Source of the DNA: Phoronis australis
Lineage: Eukaryota > Phoronida > Phoronidae
Assembly (NCBI GenBank): GCA_002633005.1
Contig: NMRA01000131.1
Location: 559,808-623,807, forward strand
Length of the DNA stretch: 64,000 nucleotides
Reading direction: 5' to 3'
The notes under the pieces are model-generated. The model ran no database searches and was not told where the DNA came from. It was given only the letters and a program-made list of their open reading frames with translations. Each line of letters begins with the position of its first letter. Position 1 is the stretch's first letter. Shown piece by piece: positions 13,465 to 24,929 of this stretch. The translations under genes were made by a program, and so were the position numbers.

Positions 13465-13705
13465 CTGAACTGTGAAGTCTTTGCACTGACCAATGCCAAA
13501 CGATAACCCCACGTTGTCAAATTTTACGAAAACTAAAATGAGAACAGGTTCATCATTTCCCCTCGAGCTTTCCTCTTGAACTTCGCGGCGCTTGAATTAG
13601 TGACAACTCGGTCGAAAGGACTTGAGTTGAAGTTGAGACACTCGGCAGCGAACGACGACGGGACGTCCAGCCCAGGCCGTGCCAAGATGCCAAGTCGGTT
13701 CGAGT
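13465..13705 (-). other. Candidate non-coding first exon and CpG-rich promoter of the minus-strand gene
   Basis: On the - strand the sequence GTTCAG|GTAAGT has its GT at 13464-13463, a perfect donor. Above it, 13570-13705 is unusually rich in CpG for this AT-rich window (several CGGCG, ACGACGACGGGACG and TCGG motifs), as expected for a promoter or first exon. The transcription start cannot be fixed. The placement is an inference from base composition and one splice site. Confidence 0.4.
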
Positions 13706-15715
13706 TGCCAGTTATAGTTTTAAAAAATATTTCTCGTCACCTTGAATACCCCAGTAGTTATAATTTATAGAGAGCCTTCCTCTGACACAAGAGCGCAGTT
13801 CAACAATAGCTTTAGGCGGAAATTGGACATGAATACAAAGCAAACAAACTCACCTAACTTCACTTGGCAACTTTGTGACTGAACATTCGATACGTGGTTG
13901 TATATATGTACTGTACAGTACCGACACCTATCGATTGAATGAAATACCAAACTGGGTCGGACCTTGTCCTGGACTGTACAAACCAAAAAAAATCGTGGCT
14001 AATAGCTATGCGAATTGTTGGAAAATCACACCATTTAAAAATGCACCTTAATCAAAATTTTACAGGTTTGAAAAAAGCAGCTCGGCTGAAGGACAATGAA
14101 ATAATATGAAATCCAGAATTACGTAGGCCAAGTTCCGGTGTCTAGTGTTCATTGTAACCAGGAACGGATGACGTGATCTTTTCATCCTGAAAATTTACCC
14201 TATTCTCTTATTTTGTTTGTCTCTTCAATAGTTTAATGGAATGTAACGGTAGTTCCTTTTAAGCCATTGTTTACTTGCTGTTACTGGCTGTGTGGTGTGT
14301 TCAGTTTAGCTACACGGGGATAATAGCGACCAGCGTCAATAGTGCACCCCGGGTAGCCAATGTCACTAGCCACAGTGAGCATGTCTCCGTCAATAAATTT
14401 GAGTACATAAAAGATACGTAATTGCACGAGACTCTGGTAGGACAGGCGAAACTGCGGACAGTAAAAGTTTTTCGAAGATTTTCACTGCTTGGAACATTCT
14501 CATAGTAATTTAAAAACATCGGTTACGTAAGAGGTAATCAATGCGTCTTAAAGATCTAATATTTTAAACCCAGGCCCAGGGTCCAGTCTTTGTAGGTGAA
14601 ATCGAACTCGACATTATTTTTGCCAATTTTCGTCCTGCTTTAAGAAGAATTCAGGCTAGGTGTCTATTATTCTATGCTCGAGTACATTGTGATTTTCGCA
14701 CACGAATACTTTAGTCCAAGTTCGCACTTGCTGACCCCTGTGTATTCGTTCTACAAACTCTGAGAGGAAAAAATCGAAACTCCCAGTGAAAACTTGAAAT
14801 TTCAAGTTCAGTCTCGAACTTATAGCTTTAATGCTGGGGTCATAAAGTGCAAACTAGGATTGAGTTCGAGCACAGAATTATAGAGTTTGTATTAAAGTAG
14901 AACACGTCAATTCGAGTTCGATTTCGAGTACAAAGATTAAGCTCTAGGCCCTGGTGTTCACGGCTTTAATTATATTTTCTCCTGACATGGGGTTGATGAC
15001 TGACATTGAGGATGATTACAACAGAACGCATTGCATTATTTGTCGAAGCTAATAATGCAAAGTACGAAATCGGTGAGATTGTATGTCCATCGAGCTACAG
15101 CGCCGTTGCGATGCTTTTTAATTTTAGAATTATCGTTGTTATGGAAATTAAATCAGACCAACTTTGTTTCGGTAATAAAAGCCATTGGCCCGTTATACCA
15201 AAAACTGCATTCATATATCTAAGGCTTCATTTCACCCTGGGCATGCGTATAAAAAAACAAAAATCGAATTAGACCTTTTAAAAGGCGAAATCACCGAGCG
15301 ACTACAGTAAACGTTTCAGCATTTATTGGGTGTTGGTCAACCCTCATAAAATTGTGCCACTGAGTTTCAATTTGGCGCGTTTCCGCAATGCCTGTGACTG
15401 GAGTAGCTAACGGAAATAGAATCTTGTCACAGTAAGGGATATTTTGCAGCCGTAAATTAAATACCTAATTCCATTCCCGTTTTGTAGCCAGTTACATCGG
15501 GCGAATTCCGGCTTCAGACCATAATAACCGAGTTCCCACGAATGTGGCAGGATGTTTCCAGCAATACATGAAGTCAATATGTTTTTTTTCTTTTTTCTCT
15601 AAATTCAGTGGATGTATCGCAAATAAAAAATGAACTGATATTTGTCCGCAATAAAATTGTGACTGAAAGAAAGGAGTTTATTTACATGCTTAGCATACAT
15701 GATTAAACGATTTAA
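13706..15715. other. Intergenic stretch
   Basis: No convincing exon seen. It holds MITE family A copy 2. Near 15245-15440 there is a segment resembling the family C element (CAAAAATCGAATTAGACCTTTT; TCTTGTCACAGTAAGGGATAT). The open frames at 14310-14519 (-) and 15006-15272 (+) have no splice or composition support. Confidence 0.45.
14577..14953. mobile_element. MITE family A, copy 2
   Basis: The left end CAGGGTCCAGTCTTTGTAGG and the right end (reverse complement CAGGGCCTAGAGCTTAATCT) form an inverted repeat carrying the shared GAAATCGAACTCGA block. The interior repeats the 'gctttaatgctggg' and 'tcgagcacagaat' segments of copy 1. About 377 bp, non-coding. Confidence 0.85.
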
Positions 15716-16039
15716 TCAATAATAATTACAAATTTTATCCATCCATGTAGCTTGTATTTCCTTCTTGTTGACGACTCCATCTCGCTGGCTGTTTCCCCTG
15801 CATGTGCACTGTAACCCAACAACGATACGGTTTTTTGGTATTGCTGGATTTGCCTCCGGATTTTGCTTGTAGCCGTGGTACTTGTTGACTGTCAAGGAAA
15901 TATTTAGAATGTACTCACTCAGAGTTAGTAAGGTCAAGCCGAAATCGTAAATTTCAAACTGGCGACAGTGAAATTTCTTGTTGGGGCAACTTCGATGAAC
16001 TCGAGTCCGTGTTACTGGGAACGCTGTTGAATTGTCACC
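15716..16039 (-). CDS. Candidate terminal exon, unknown protein
   Basis: On the - strand an acceptor-like tract (CTTTCTTTTATTTAAAAG) ends at 16040. The following 107 codons are open to a TGA at 15718-15716. An in-frame TAA directly upstream of the acceptor means the frame is only usable if spliced. The peptide has four separated cysteine sites (RSCPNK, FHCRQ, QCTCRG, KICNYY), so it may be an extracellular, disulphide-bonded tail, but I recognise no family. On the - strand an AATAAA lies at 15682-15677, about 34 nt after the stop, as expected for a 3' end. An alternative frame starting after an internal ...CTTGACAG at about 15895 is also open. Evidence is structural only. Confidence 0.4.
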   Translation of the reverse strand, partial: GDNSTAFPVTRTRVHRSCPNKKFHCRQFEIYDFGLTLLTLSEYILNISLTVNKYHGYKQNPEANPAIPKNRIVVGLQCTCRGNSQRDGVVNKKEIQATWMDKICNYY

Positions 16040-16408
16040 CTTTTAAATAAAAGAAAGATTCCATCATAAAACATGAACTTAAACTATGGTTGTCAGAGAG
16101 TGTCGCTGAATGAATGGGACTTCAATACTAAAAACTCTCGAGGCTCAGAGATCGTCACATTTTTTATTCAAACAATGAAAATGCAATTAACGCGTCAAAG
16201 GTGCTAAAAAGGGAGACAATTCCCAACAGTGCTGATCTTGTTCTATTTCGGAATCGATGAGGTTTGCCAGCCGCACAATGCACATTGTTTACAATAAAAC
16301 TTGCGGACTATTTGTTTTGTTTGGCATGTTTGTATAAAGAAATATAGATTCAGTAAACACAAGCCTTGTCTACCCGAGAGGTGCGATTACTAACGGACTG
16401 AAGGTAGA

Positions 16409-16426
16409 ATGGACAGTTTATACCAG
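16409..16426 (+). other. Possible tiny first coding exon (MDSLYQ)
   Basis: ATG followed by five codons and then CAG|GTGAGC, a good donor, in phase 0. It could be an upstream alternative start for the + strand scaffold gene. It cannot be joined to the acceptor at 20409, because that frame meets a TGA at once. A chance match is quite likely. Confidence 0.15.
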
Positions 16427-16833
16427 GTGAGCTAGTTTCCGAGTTTTAGCGTATTCTCAACTACAGGAATCCAATCCAACGAACGGAAGGTCGGTCGAAG
16501 AGGCTAAAAGGGGGTTGTGAAGTGTTCTGTTGTAAACAGGTGGGAGGCAGGAGTCTCCTGAATTTTGTTTCATTAAACTTGCCTTTAGTCTTACGTCTGA
16601 TTGTTAGCATGATAGTTCAGCATTTGTAAGTAAGTGTAATGTGGCGATTTGCAGCCAGATTTACGGATTATAATTACAAAAGCATTAGGCCTACAAGTGT
16701 CACAAACGTCATACTTTAAAATTCTTTGGAGAAACTGTTAACAGTCAAGGGTATGCTGATAAAAATCTTCAACAAAAATGTCCGTTAACTGGTATGCGTT
16801 ACTGCTAGTAGCAAGATGCCTAAAGTCTTAGTT

Positions 16834-17100
16834 TCAAGATATGTAGTCATTATCATTAAATATATTTATGTTGCTCAAACACCGCCCACGCGCAGATGTC
16901 TTTGAATATAGTTTATATTGCAGATCCTCACTGGACCGAACCACATCTAGATTTCCAGAAGGCTCGGTTACGGTGGGCCTTAGGCCATTAAATTCAAAAT
17001 CTTTTTCGTCTATTGTCTTGGTATGATTAGCAGAATTTACGTCTTCTATCGCATAGTATTCAAAGTCATAAGTATTCGTGATTGACCCTAGTGTAAACAT
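16834..17100 (-). CDS. Candidate exon or small ORF, acidic protein
   Basis: Open from an ATG at 17100 to a TGA, 88 codons. The peptide starts MFTLGSITNTYDFEYYAIED and is acidic, Asn- and Asp-rich, with balanced composition unlike random AT-rich translation. An acceptor-like TTTACACTAG lies inside the first codons (exon could begin at GGTCAATC), and CCA|GTGAGG inside could serve as a donor, so an internal exon is also possible. No family recognised and no poly(A) signal clearly visible below it. Confidence 0.3.
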   Translation of the reverse strand: MFTLGSITNTYDFEYYAIEDVNSANHTKTIDEKDFEFNGLRPTVTEPSGNLDVVRSSEDLQYKLYSKTSARGRCLSNINIFNDNDYIS

Positions 17101-17871
17101 TATGTCAGTCAACAGTTATTCAAATATGACCTGACATTAATGCCTGGTGGACCTAATGAGATAATATATCTGTGAGGCTGTGAAAATTGAATATCTAGTT
17201 GATTCCACCGAACATGAGAGTAAGGGCAAATGACCAATATGTCAGATGAGCCACTTTTTACATCATTATGCTATGACAATAAGCGCCAGGATTGAGTTTT
17301 CTTAAAAACAGTTTTTTTCCGGAAGTCGGAAACCTTCAACAAATAATCTATCGTCCACCTTTATCCAAATACAAACAGATACTAGTGTTTGATTTTCATA
17401 CGAATTCCAATATAGAAGTGAAACAGCAAACTATTTCACCTTAAGCTACCGAGATTTAAATAAATGTTAGCTTGATTTCGAGATCAAGTTCAAGGTTTGT
17501 GGCGCCTGCGTACTCTTCTTGCCTTTGCCTACAATATGCAATTTTTATTTTATGTACTGTGGTAGTACCATCTGAGTGTGTCCCCTAAACAATGACAATG
17601 GTATGTTTGAAAACACCAGAACGTAATATCTTCGCCAATCAATATCGACTTGACACCAAACACATGTGAAATCCCATGTGAAGCCTGTTGATTTGCACTA
17701 GTCTGGCTGTTTTGTTTAAGCTTTTGTAGGAACTGCAGCGTTGACATGAGGTAGCATACGTTGTTTTATTGTATAACCCGTGCTCTGTTTTATGATACCC
17801 GCACTGTAAGGAGTTTGTTACTCTGCTCCTAGCTCTCACTTCAGAAACCGAGAAATGAATAGATATGAATA

Positions 17872-17892
17872 AAGACAGACAGACAGACAGAC
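17872..17892. repeat. Microsatellite (ACAG)n
   Basis: Five to six ACAG units. The open frame crossing it is an artefact of the repeat. Confidence 0.85.
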
Positions 17893-17960
17893 GGCAGGCC
17901 AATTAACACTCGTACTCGTCGATTAAAATGACATATATCCAGACCAGATAATATCAGACC

Positions 17961-18174
17961 ATGTAGAATCAGGTAAAACATTTTAAGATCCGGTAAAAAC
18001 GTTTATTAAAAACATTAACTTTTGAGCCGGCTCTTCATGAGGTTAGTATAAGATAGGCCTTTCGCGACACTTGTCTTTATGTCTGATGAAGAGACGCACC
18101 CATTAGGCTCGAAAGCTAGAGCTTTTTAGTAAGGTCTTTTACCGGATTTTAAAATGTTTTACCTGTTTCTACAT
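17961..18174. mobile_element. Short foldback/MITE
   Basis: ATGTAGAATCAGGTAAAACA at the left pairs with TGTTTTACCTGTTTCTACAT at the right. The match continues through AGATCCGGTAAAA / TTTTACCGGATTTT, giving arms of about 37 bp. 214 bp in total, non-coding. Confidence 0.8.
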
Positions 18175-18547
18175 CGTCGATTAAAGAAATTCTAACTCGT
18201 CGCATTTATCTCCACAGAGTAACATCAATTTCATTAAATTTCAGTCACATGGTGAAGCGCGATTTCTGAACAGGTTTTGTTTGGGACGTACTGGTCCATC
18301 CACACTGTATGTTGTCCATCTCGTTGAGCTTTAGAAAGAATTTTGAAAGAGATCACAAAAAAATCCACGGGTGCCGGTGCCTCAGAACTCATGAAAAGTT
18401 ATGCAATAGCAAAAAATCAACAGTGCTAACATTTATTCAAAATACATATAACTTATATGAGATAACACCAAGTTATAGATTGTCATTACAAAAACGTCAA
18501 CATTGTTCTTTTTATCTATGCAGGTTTGTTCTAAGCAACTAGAGTTT

Positions 18548-18757
18548 TCATTCATGGGTCTTTCTTTTGGTTGGCGATATTATATAATAAGATTCCCTTT
18601 CACCCACTGAACAATGAATGTCATTGAGAACAGTTGAGCCTTGTCCTGACATGAGCACGTAATCCCTTCTCGTTGGTTGACTATACACAAACTTGGAGGA
18701 CGCGTCGCGTGGAGTGACAGCTGGGATGAATCTCAGGGTATTTCTTGAAAGTTTCAT
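18548..18757 (-). CDS. Candidate first coding exon or 69-codon ORF
   Basis: A true ATG at 18757-18755 in a good context (ACAATGA) opens 69 codons to a TGA. The peptide, starting MKLSRNTLRFIPAVTPRDAS, looks like real coding sequence. Donor-like GTGGGT and GTGAAA sites fall near CATTGTTCAGTGGGTGAAA, so it may be the start of a spliced gene whose later exons are the - strand candidates at 17.1 kb and 16.0 kb. On the opposite strand a strong donor (AATCCAG|GTAAGAG, GT at 18770) could instead mark a non-coding exon of the + gene. No family recognised. Confidence 0.3.
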   Translation of the reverse strand: MKLSRNTLRFIPAVTPRDASSKFVYSQPTRRDYVLMSGQGSTVLNDIHCSVGERESYYIISPTKRKTHE

Positions 18758-20007
18758 TGTTTAATCCAGGTAAGAGCTTGCGTTGCGTAATGATTCAAGA
18801 GTTGGCGAGTAAAAGTATCACAGCTTTCTGTAGATTAGGTCATGTTTCACCTGTTCTCTACTCACCTCCCAATCGAGGTTCACCTAAATAGTACACTTCA
18901 CTACTCACATTACCAAACGCACTAGCACTATGTGGTGGTATCATGATGACATTTGGGTTTAGTTACTTTCCTAATTCAAATTTCGAGACAAATTGTAATT
19001 CGAAAACATTGCCAAGTACGCGATCGTTTAAAAATTCAAACACCCAGCAATTCAACTCCCGTCATCGTGGATTCTATGCTACTATTTTTTAATAGTTGGT
19101 GGCCATAAAAGTCAACCGAACAGTAGTGTTTTTGTATTGTTAAATGACAGATACTTTCCGATTATGGAAGATGGTCATCAGGCAAATCGTCAGAAACAAA
19201 TGACATGAGCGTTACATATAGATGTACTCGTTATCATTGGCAAGTGAGTGGACGACCATTACTGACAGTGTTCACAATTAACCGTGTTAACTGAGCATAT
19301 CCCACTAAGTATGGGGGTATTATTCTTAACACCAATTGACCGATATTGATTGATTTAACCAGTCCAGGTACGTATGATATTAAAGTGCTCACTCATCAAT
19401 ATTTACAATTTCTGAAGATTGACTTCATAGAGGTTGGTATGAATTTTTCAGGTTTAGGTCCGTAAGGAATTGTCGTTATGGCCCAGGGTCATGATCACTC
19501 AATTTTGCTCTTTAATGGATTCTTAATTAAACAAAGTATCGATCGGATCAGGTTTGCTTTTGGTATGATAATGACAGTGCTATAATTGATAATGGTCATA
19601 TTAGTTTATGTCGTAGCCGCATTATTTTACAAAATAAAGTTGCGTAAGCGTATCTTTGCCGACAGTTGCAGTCGAAAACCACACATCTTGTCAGTTAAAC
19701 TGAAGTTAGGCAAGGCAAAATAATTTGATAAAAAGAACATTCCTTTCAACAATTTACACAAAACGTTATAAACAATTGGATTTTAGGAGTTTCTGAGTAG
19801 TAACAGGAATTGAATGTTTTTTTTTTCTTTATCAGTTTTCAAACTTGGAAAGTATTTAGGGCTAAATGTGTGGTCACTGCTGATATTTCTGTGTTGTCGA
19901 GAGACTAGTTACTAGTCTTTGGTTATGAGGTACTGGGAACGGATATCGTTGACTTAGCGGACACTCAATAAGCTATAGACCTTATTCACGCAGTCGCCAT
20001 TTTAGTA

Positions 20008-20137
20008 GTGAGCGTCTTTTAGGTTTAGAAAACAATGCATTTGAAACATTCTAACGAGGCACGCGAAAAAAAAATCACGCTTTGCGCTGAGATTAAGCGC
20101 AGAATGCATTGTTTTTTAAACCTAAAAAGAGGCTCAC
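20008..20137. mobile_element. Short foldback/MITE upstream of the scaffold gene
   Basis: GTGAGCGTCTTTTAGGTTTA at the left pairs with AAACCTAAAAAGAGGCTCAC at the right, and the arms also share AACAATGCATT/AATGCATTGTT. 130 bp, ending about 270 bp before the first possible transcribed base of the scaffold gene. Confidence 0.8.
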
Positions 20138-20408
20138 TGTAGCAAGAACAGAATAGTTTTTAGAAATGACAGGATTGATGAATGTTTGATTGAAAAACTA
20201 TACTCATATTTGTGCAATTCGACAAAATATAGCCGGAATGAATAGTACTTCATGTTCGATTCATTATTGCGTTGTGTAACTTCCACATGATTTAGCACAC
20301 ATTCCCTGCTTTGTACTAGCTCCCTCTTTAGTGTTCGAGTTTTATATCCACCTTAGCGGATAGAAGCAGATAATTTGGTCCTCATAACAACGAGAATCTT
20401 CTTTATAG

Positions 20409-20443
20409 CCCTGATCCACCAATTTCCACGTTGACTGAGCACG
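20409..20443 (+). other. Probable 5' UTR start of the scaffold exon 1
   Basis: A pyrimidine-rich acceptor (AATCTTCTTTATAG) ends at 20408, so the first coding exon may be the second exon of the transcript. An in-frame TGA at 20432 lies 12 bases before the ATG, which supports the ATG at 20444 as the start. Confidence 0.45.
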
Positions 20444-20605
20444 ATGGCAGAAGGTGGGCCCAGCCTGGTGGTGGAAGGAACTCCCAGCATGGTGGCAGAA
20501 GTTCAAAACACCAAACGATGGTTACAAGACCAGATCCAAGTGCTGGACAGATTGCAGACTGACACGGCAGATACTGACCAGAAGAATGCAACTAGATTGT
20601 TCAAG
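20444..20605 (+). CDS. AKAP6/nesprin-like scaffold, coding exon 1
   Basis: 54 codons from ATG to AAG|GTATAG, phase 0. The peptide starts MAEGGPSLVVEGTPSMVAEV and continues with a helical segment (NTKRWLQDQIQVLDRLQ) of the heptad type found in spectrin repeats. An in-frame stop just upstream supports this start. If joined directly to the exon at 37575 it gives ...TRLFK-EVDDSITQRR..., a continuous helix. That is why I take this join as the main form. Confidence 0.75.
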
Positions 20606-22249
20606 GTATAGTAACCAGCGGTGCTGTCGAAAAGCAACCATTAGTTACGGAAGCAGGGTTTGGGATCAGGGTCCTAAACCAGAATCTGTAGTCATTTAAC
20701 AGTGGGTGGGTATACGGTTGTGGGCATCCCTTCAAAATTTCCAGAACTTCTTAGAGATCGATATCTGAAGGTTTGAATCCAGACGCATAAATATGGGTTC
20801 GTCAGAATTGTCTAGAAAATTCCTTGAAAATTCGTCGGTGGTAACTGCGTTTTCAAAGTGGTTTTAGTTCATGTATCCTGAAATGTCATCTCGGGTATTC
20901 TTATGGTTGCTATGAGAACCAAAACAGTAAGAATGGAAGAGTCTTTTCTTAAAAATGAATATGTTACTGTAGACTATATACACCACAGGCGCGCGAAGTT
21001 CACGCAACGGTGAAATAATAAAAAAACATATATAGACGATTCAGTTGCCTGCAGCCGTATAATGCATTTTTAGCTGAAGGTTATTACTGCGCTAATTATA
21101 TTTAAAAAATTAATATGCGTTTGTGGCGATCTCGTATATATGCAAGCGTTCAGCAAAGTTTGTCTATATAGCTTTACATTTTATGCATTGACAGCCCCTA
21201 GCTTTTCGAATGTACGGTATTCACTGAAAAGATTCGTATAAAAATATATAAAGTGTTAACTGAACACAAAACGGCTATAAACCCGAGATGTGTCAAAGAA
21301 ACTAACACTTGATTTACACAACTTGCCACCATAAAACTGGTCACCACTTTCTTCTGACTCAGATGAGACGTGATTTCTTGGTTGAAAAAATAGCAATTAG
21401 TTATTGCTTGAGACAATACTCGTGCTTCGACGCATAAATAACCCGCCGTAACAAAATAACTTGATAACAACAAATGTCCTTTAACTTGGCTATGGAGCAC
21501 TAAATACCAACCTCCTCAGTAACTGTGAGAGTCGAAAAAAGTAAGTTTTTGTGATGGAAGGAACTTTTTATTGCTTTGGTATTGTTTTCTGTCAATTATA
21601 TTTTGTTGTCACGTATTGAGACGGCACACCAGCATTAGGCTGCGTTCCGTAACTACGCAATAATTTCGCAAGTGAAGCTAGTCTCATCGCATGCTACGCT
21701 TCTAGTGCATGGTGATATCTCGCAAAGTTTCGCATAATCTTGAATTTTACAAGTATCTTGGATCTGTGACAAGAAGGCCTGGTCAGTAAAGTGTGTCTGG
21801 TTTGGATGTGAACTTTGACTTACTCGAAAGTTGTCAATAGATTCAAAGTAAGTAAAATGAGAATTGAAAACACCCCGTGGCTCTAGTATGTTTGCCAAGA
21901 AAGAATGATAACCTGGTTGTTCTTTGGATTAGCTGTAGATCCTGCCCACACCATTTTGTTTTCGTTGTCATCAACGTATTCGTTTAATCTTTACGTTAAA
22001 TTTTTTTGTCCTCACTCATAAATTTCGCACTTTTTACCGTCCACACGAATACGCTAACACGACCGAAAATGCAGTATTTTTATATTTTTTATAAGAATTT
22101 CCGTCCACGCAAATACTGAAACGAGTTTTCAAGAACTTGCGTTTTTGCCCCTTCATACGAGTACTACGGTACTTACAGAGAATTCGGCATATTAAAAAAT
22201 CTCTCTTGAAAACATTTTCAAAAAGTTATGTTTTTATTGTCGTTTTCAG

Positions 22250-22612
22250 GGAATACATGATGACGTCTGGCCGGAAGGCGTGGGTCTACAAATAAATAAG
22301 GGTAGACAAATGTTTTTAAGTGAAATTGCAGTCATGTGGAGAAATTCACTGTCTTCAGGAGTAACCCGTAATTATATCTCTGGACGAGAACTGTCCCTCG
22401 TTCCTGACATAACCCCCACGCTATTGGAAGCCACGTTTCAGTCAATGAAAACATTCGCATCAAGTTTGATTGTTTCTTTAAACAATATGGTGGAATCGCT
22501 TAGAATGCATTGTTTTGAAAATCTATTTAAAGTTGATATTTTTCCGTTGGTGCCAGTCTGGTGGACCCCCGCACATAGGTCATGGGCAAGATCAGCGCAC
22601 AGTCGACTGAAA
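22250..22612 (+). CDS. Doubtful optional exon of the scaffold gene
   Basis: A very good acceptor (TTTTTATTGTCGTTTTCAG) is followed by 121 open codons and CTGAAA|GTGAGC, a good donor. Both ends are phase 0, so it could be included or skipped between exons 1 and 2 without a frameshift. Against it, the peptide is hydrophobic and shows no spectrin-like heptads. It contains WWTPAHRSWARSAHSRLK, which reads like non-coding translation, and its inclusion would break an otherwise continuous helix. I recognise no homology. Confidence 0.35.
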
Positions 22613-23404
22613 GTGAGCATTGTCAGTCAACTTATCTCCCCTCCCTGTTTAATGGAATGATCCTACAATGAACAGAGGAAAGCAATCTGCTAGAAGCTGA
22701 TTGGACACGGTTCCAGAACCACCATTGATAGGAAGTTCTTGAACGTTAGCTACGTTCATTCATTCACGTGAAGTTTGGTCAATTTGAAGAAGTTGTCCTA
22801 CCTGTTGAGGTAATTAGTTGAACTTAAGTGTATGCAGTACAAACCTGAATTCTATGATATGGTGTCGCGTGGAATCTAGTGCAAAAAGAAAGAATGTTGA
22901 TTTGCGTTTTTGTGACCGGTGATCTCATTCTCAGCCACAAGTCTACTGGACCGTAGTCAAAAGCCTACCACTTGCACGGCAAATACTTGTTTTATAGACG
23001 TGTTACGTATCTGGCCTACGACGGCCAGTCGAGACTGTGGTACTGTCTACCATCTGCCTAATGGTACAATGGGCCTAGCATAAGAGTACCCACGGTCGAC
23101 ACTTTTCACTCGAATCTAAGACTATGAGAAAATTTACCAATAACCAATCGAGGCTAAAATTTTACAAGCGATCGGCAATAACTCACTTCATTTGACTTAC
23201 AAAAGTCGTCAAAAGTGTGTACCCGTGATCAATACCCCACAACTCAATGTTTACAAAAACACTCCTCTAAAAGTCATTCTGATTTCCTGACAAGTAGTAA
23301 TTTAATTGAATAAAATTGAATTCACTAATGAATGAGTCTTGGATCGTTATGGAAATTGACTTCTGTGCCTTCTGGGTAGAAAACAAGGCACTAGTTGACG
23401 ATGC

Positions 23405-24260
23405 TGACTATTACGGGACCCCCTAGTAGCATTTTTTCTTTTTCGCGTCTCTATGTTCTAAACTGCTCGTAGGATCTGTATATAATTTGACTGGTGTATA
23501 TCCAGAAATGTGACAATAGATGGTGATGACTTTTAGATGAATTAAGACTACAGTTATCTTTTCCTCTGCCTCTTCAGAATTCCGTGACGGATTTTTCATG
23601 AAAGTTGGAAAATAGGTTTCTGATAACACTTTCCCATTTTTCGATAGATTAGAGATATATTGTATGTTTTATTGTTTTCGAGGTTTTGGCATGATTTCTC
23701 TCTCTCTATTGGCCAAACCACTCTAAGGATCATTATATGGAAATTGGCATTTATGTTTTGATTGGGACGTCCATGGCTGAGTGACTGATTTTTGAAGAAG
23801 TCTGACTACTATGGTGCCCTCTTGTATCTATTTTTTTCATTCCTTGATGGATGTTCATGAAATAATGCAGCTTGTGTTAAATTATTGTATTTCTGTAGAG
23901 GAGAGTACAACTGGTGTGGATTTTGGGACAAACCCGATCGCTACGAAGTCCCCTAGTGGCAGTTTTGTTTTCTTTGGGTTTGCCTTGATATCTACCAAGT
24001 TCCTTGATGGATGTTTATGAAATTTCGCTAATAAGTTACTATCACTGTCACATCTAGACAACATGACCTGCCCTGTTTCAGATGTATTTGACCTATGATG
24101 CACCCCCCTTGTGACCTTTCAGTTATTTTTGTGTCGTTTGTCATTTGCCTCTCTATGATCAAGGTTGCAGGTGTGTTCCTATTGAGGAAAGCATTTCTGA
24201 CTTACTATGCACCCCCTAAAGACTTTGTAAGTTTTGTAGCATTGCTTTGTTTAGTACAAA
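23405..24260 (+). repeat. Local array of the CTAGTGGCAG repeat family
   Basis: Diverged copies of a unit whose core is a C-run plus TAGTGGCAG or a derivative, followed by a T-rich stretch and TTCCTTGATGGATGTTCATGAAAT. Cores lie near 23418, 23815, 23951, 24102 and 24208. The clearest adjacent pair (about 23815 and 23951) is about 135 bp apart and both members carry the GATGGATGT(T)CATGAAAT tail. The same family appears at 39740-40110 and reversed at 1-290. Confidence 0.6.
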
Positions 24261-24929
24261 TGCAGGCAGATTGAGGGGGAGGGTCTAAGGGCGCAGCGGC
24301 AAATCGTGAGGAAATATTGAGCATATTAATTAACCCTAATAATTTACATTATATGGCCGAAACAAGATTTGACAATGTTTGGAGTTTAACTTTGTGTGTG
24401 TGGGGGGGGTCTTAGACCTGATTTCAAGTGTCCGATTCAGACAACTGGTGCAATCGTAATGGTAACTACATGGCTAATTAATGCCACTCTTGGTCTATAT
24501 AAGCGTGATCTCCCAGGCAAACGGCAGTGGTGCTGCGCACTACCATTCTGTTTCTGTCGTCTGCTCCACTGTGCAATGAATAAAATTACTTCATTTTTTC
24601 AAACAAAAAAAACGGAAGCTGAGTGACAACTAAGAAGCAGAAGCTGCTGGTAAGATGTGAATTTTAATGGAGGCCTGAGTGAATCACTCAGAAACTCATA
24701 ATTCTCTCTTTGTCAAATATTAAAGTTAAGACGATTTGCAAAGCAAGCGCGTGTTTAATATCAACATGAAAAATTGAATTTGGTCTTTTAGGCAACTTAA
24801 GACTGTTTTAATCACAACTTTTGCTACAGACTGGTTGAACAGAATACAAAGTGTGAAATAAACATTATGGAAAGAAGCAGGTGGACCATAAACAAGTATG
24901 TCTCTTGGCATGGCGTTGTAGTTGGAAGT

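Noticed and set aside
17639-17902. 87-codon minus-strand frame beginning with hydrophobic residues like a signal peptide
   Set aside because: The hydrophobic start is the translation of the (ACAG)n microsatellite and begins at a TTG, so it has no support.
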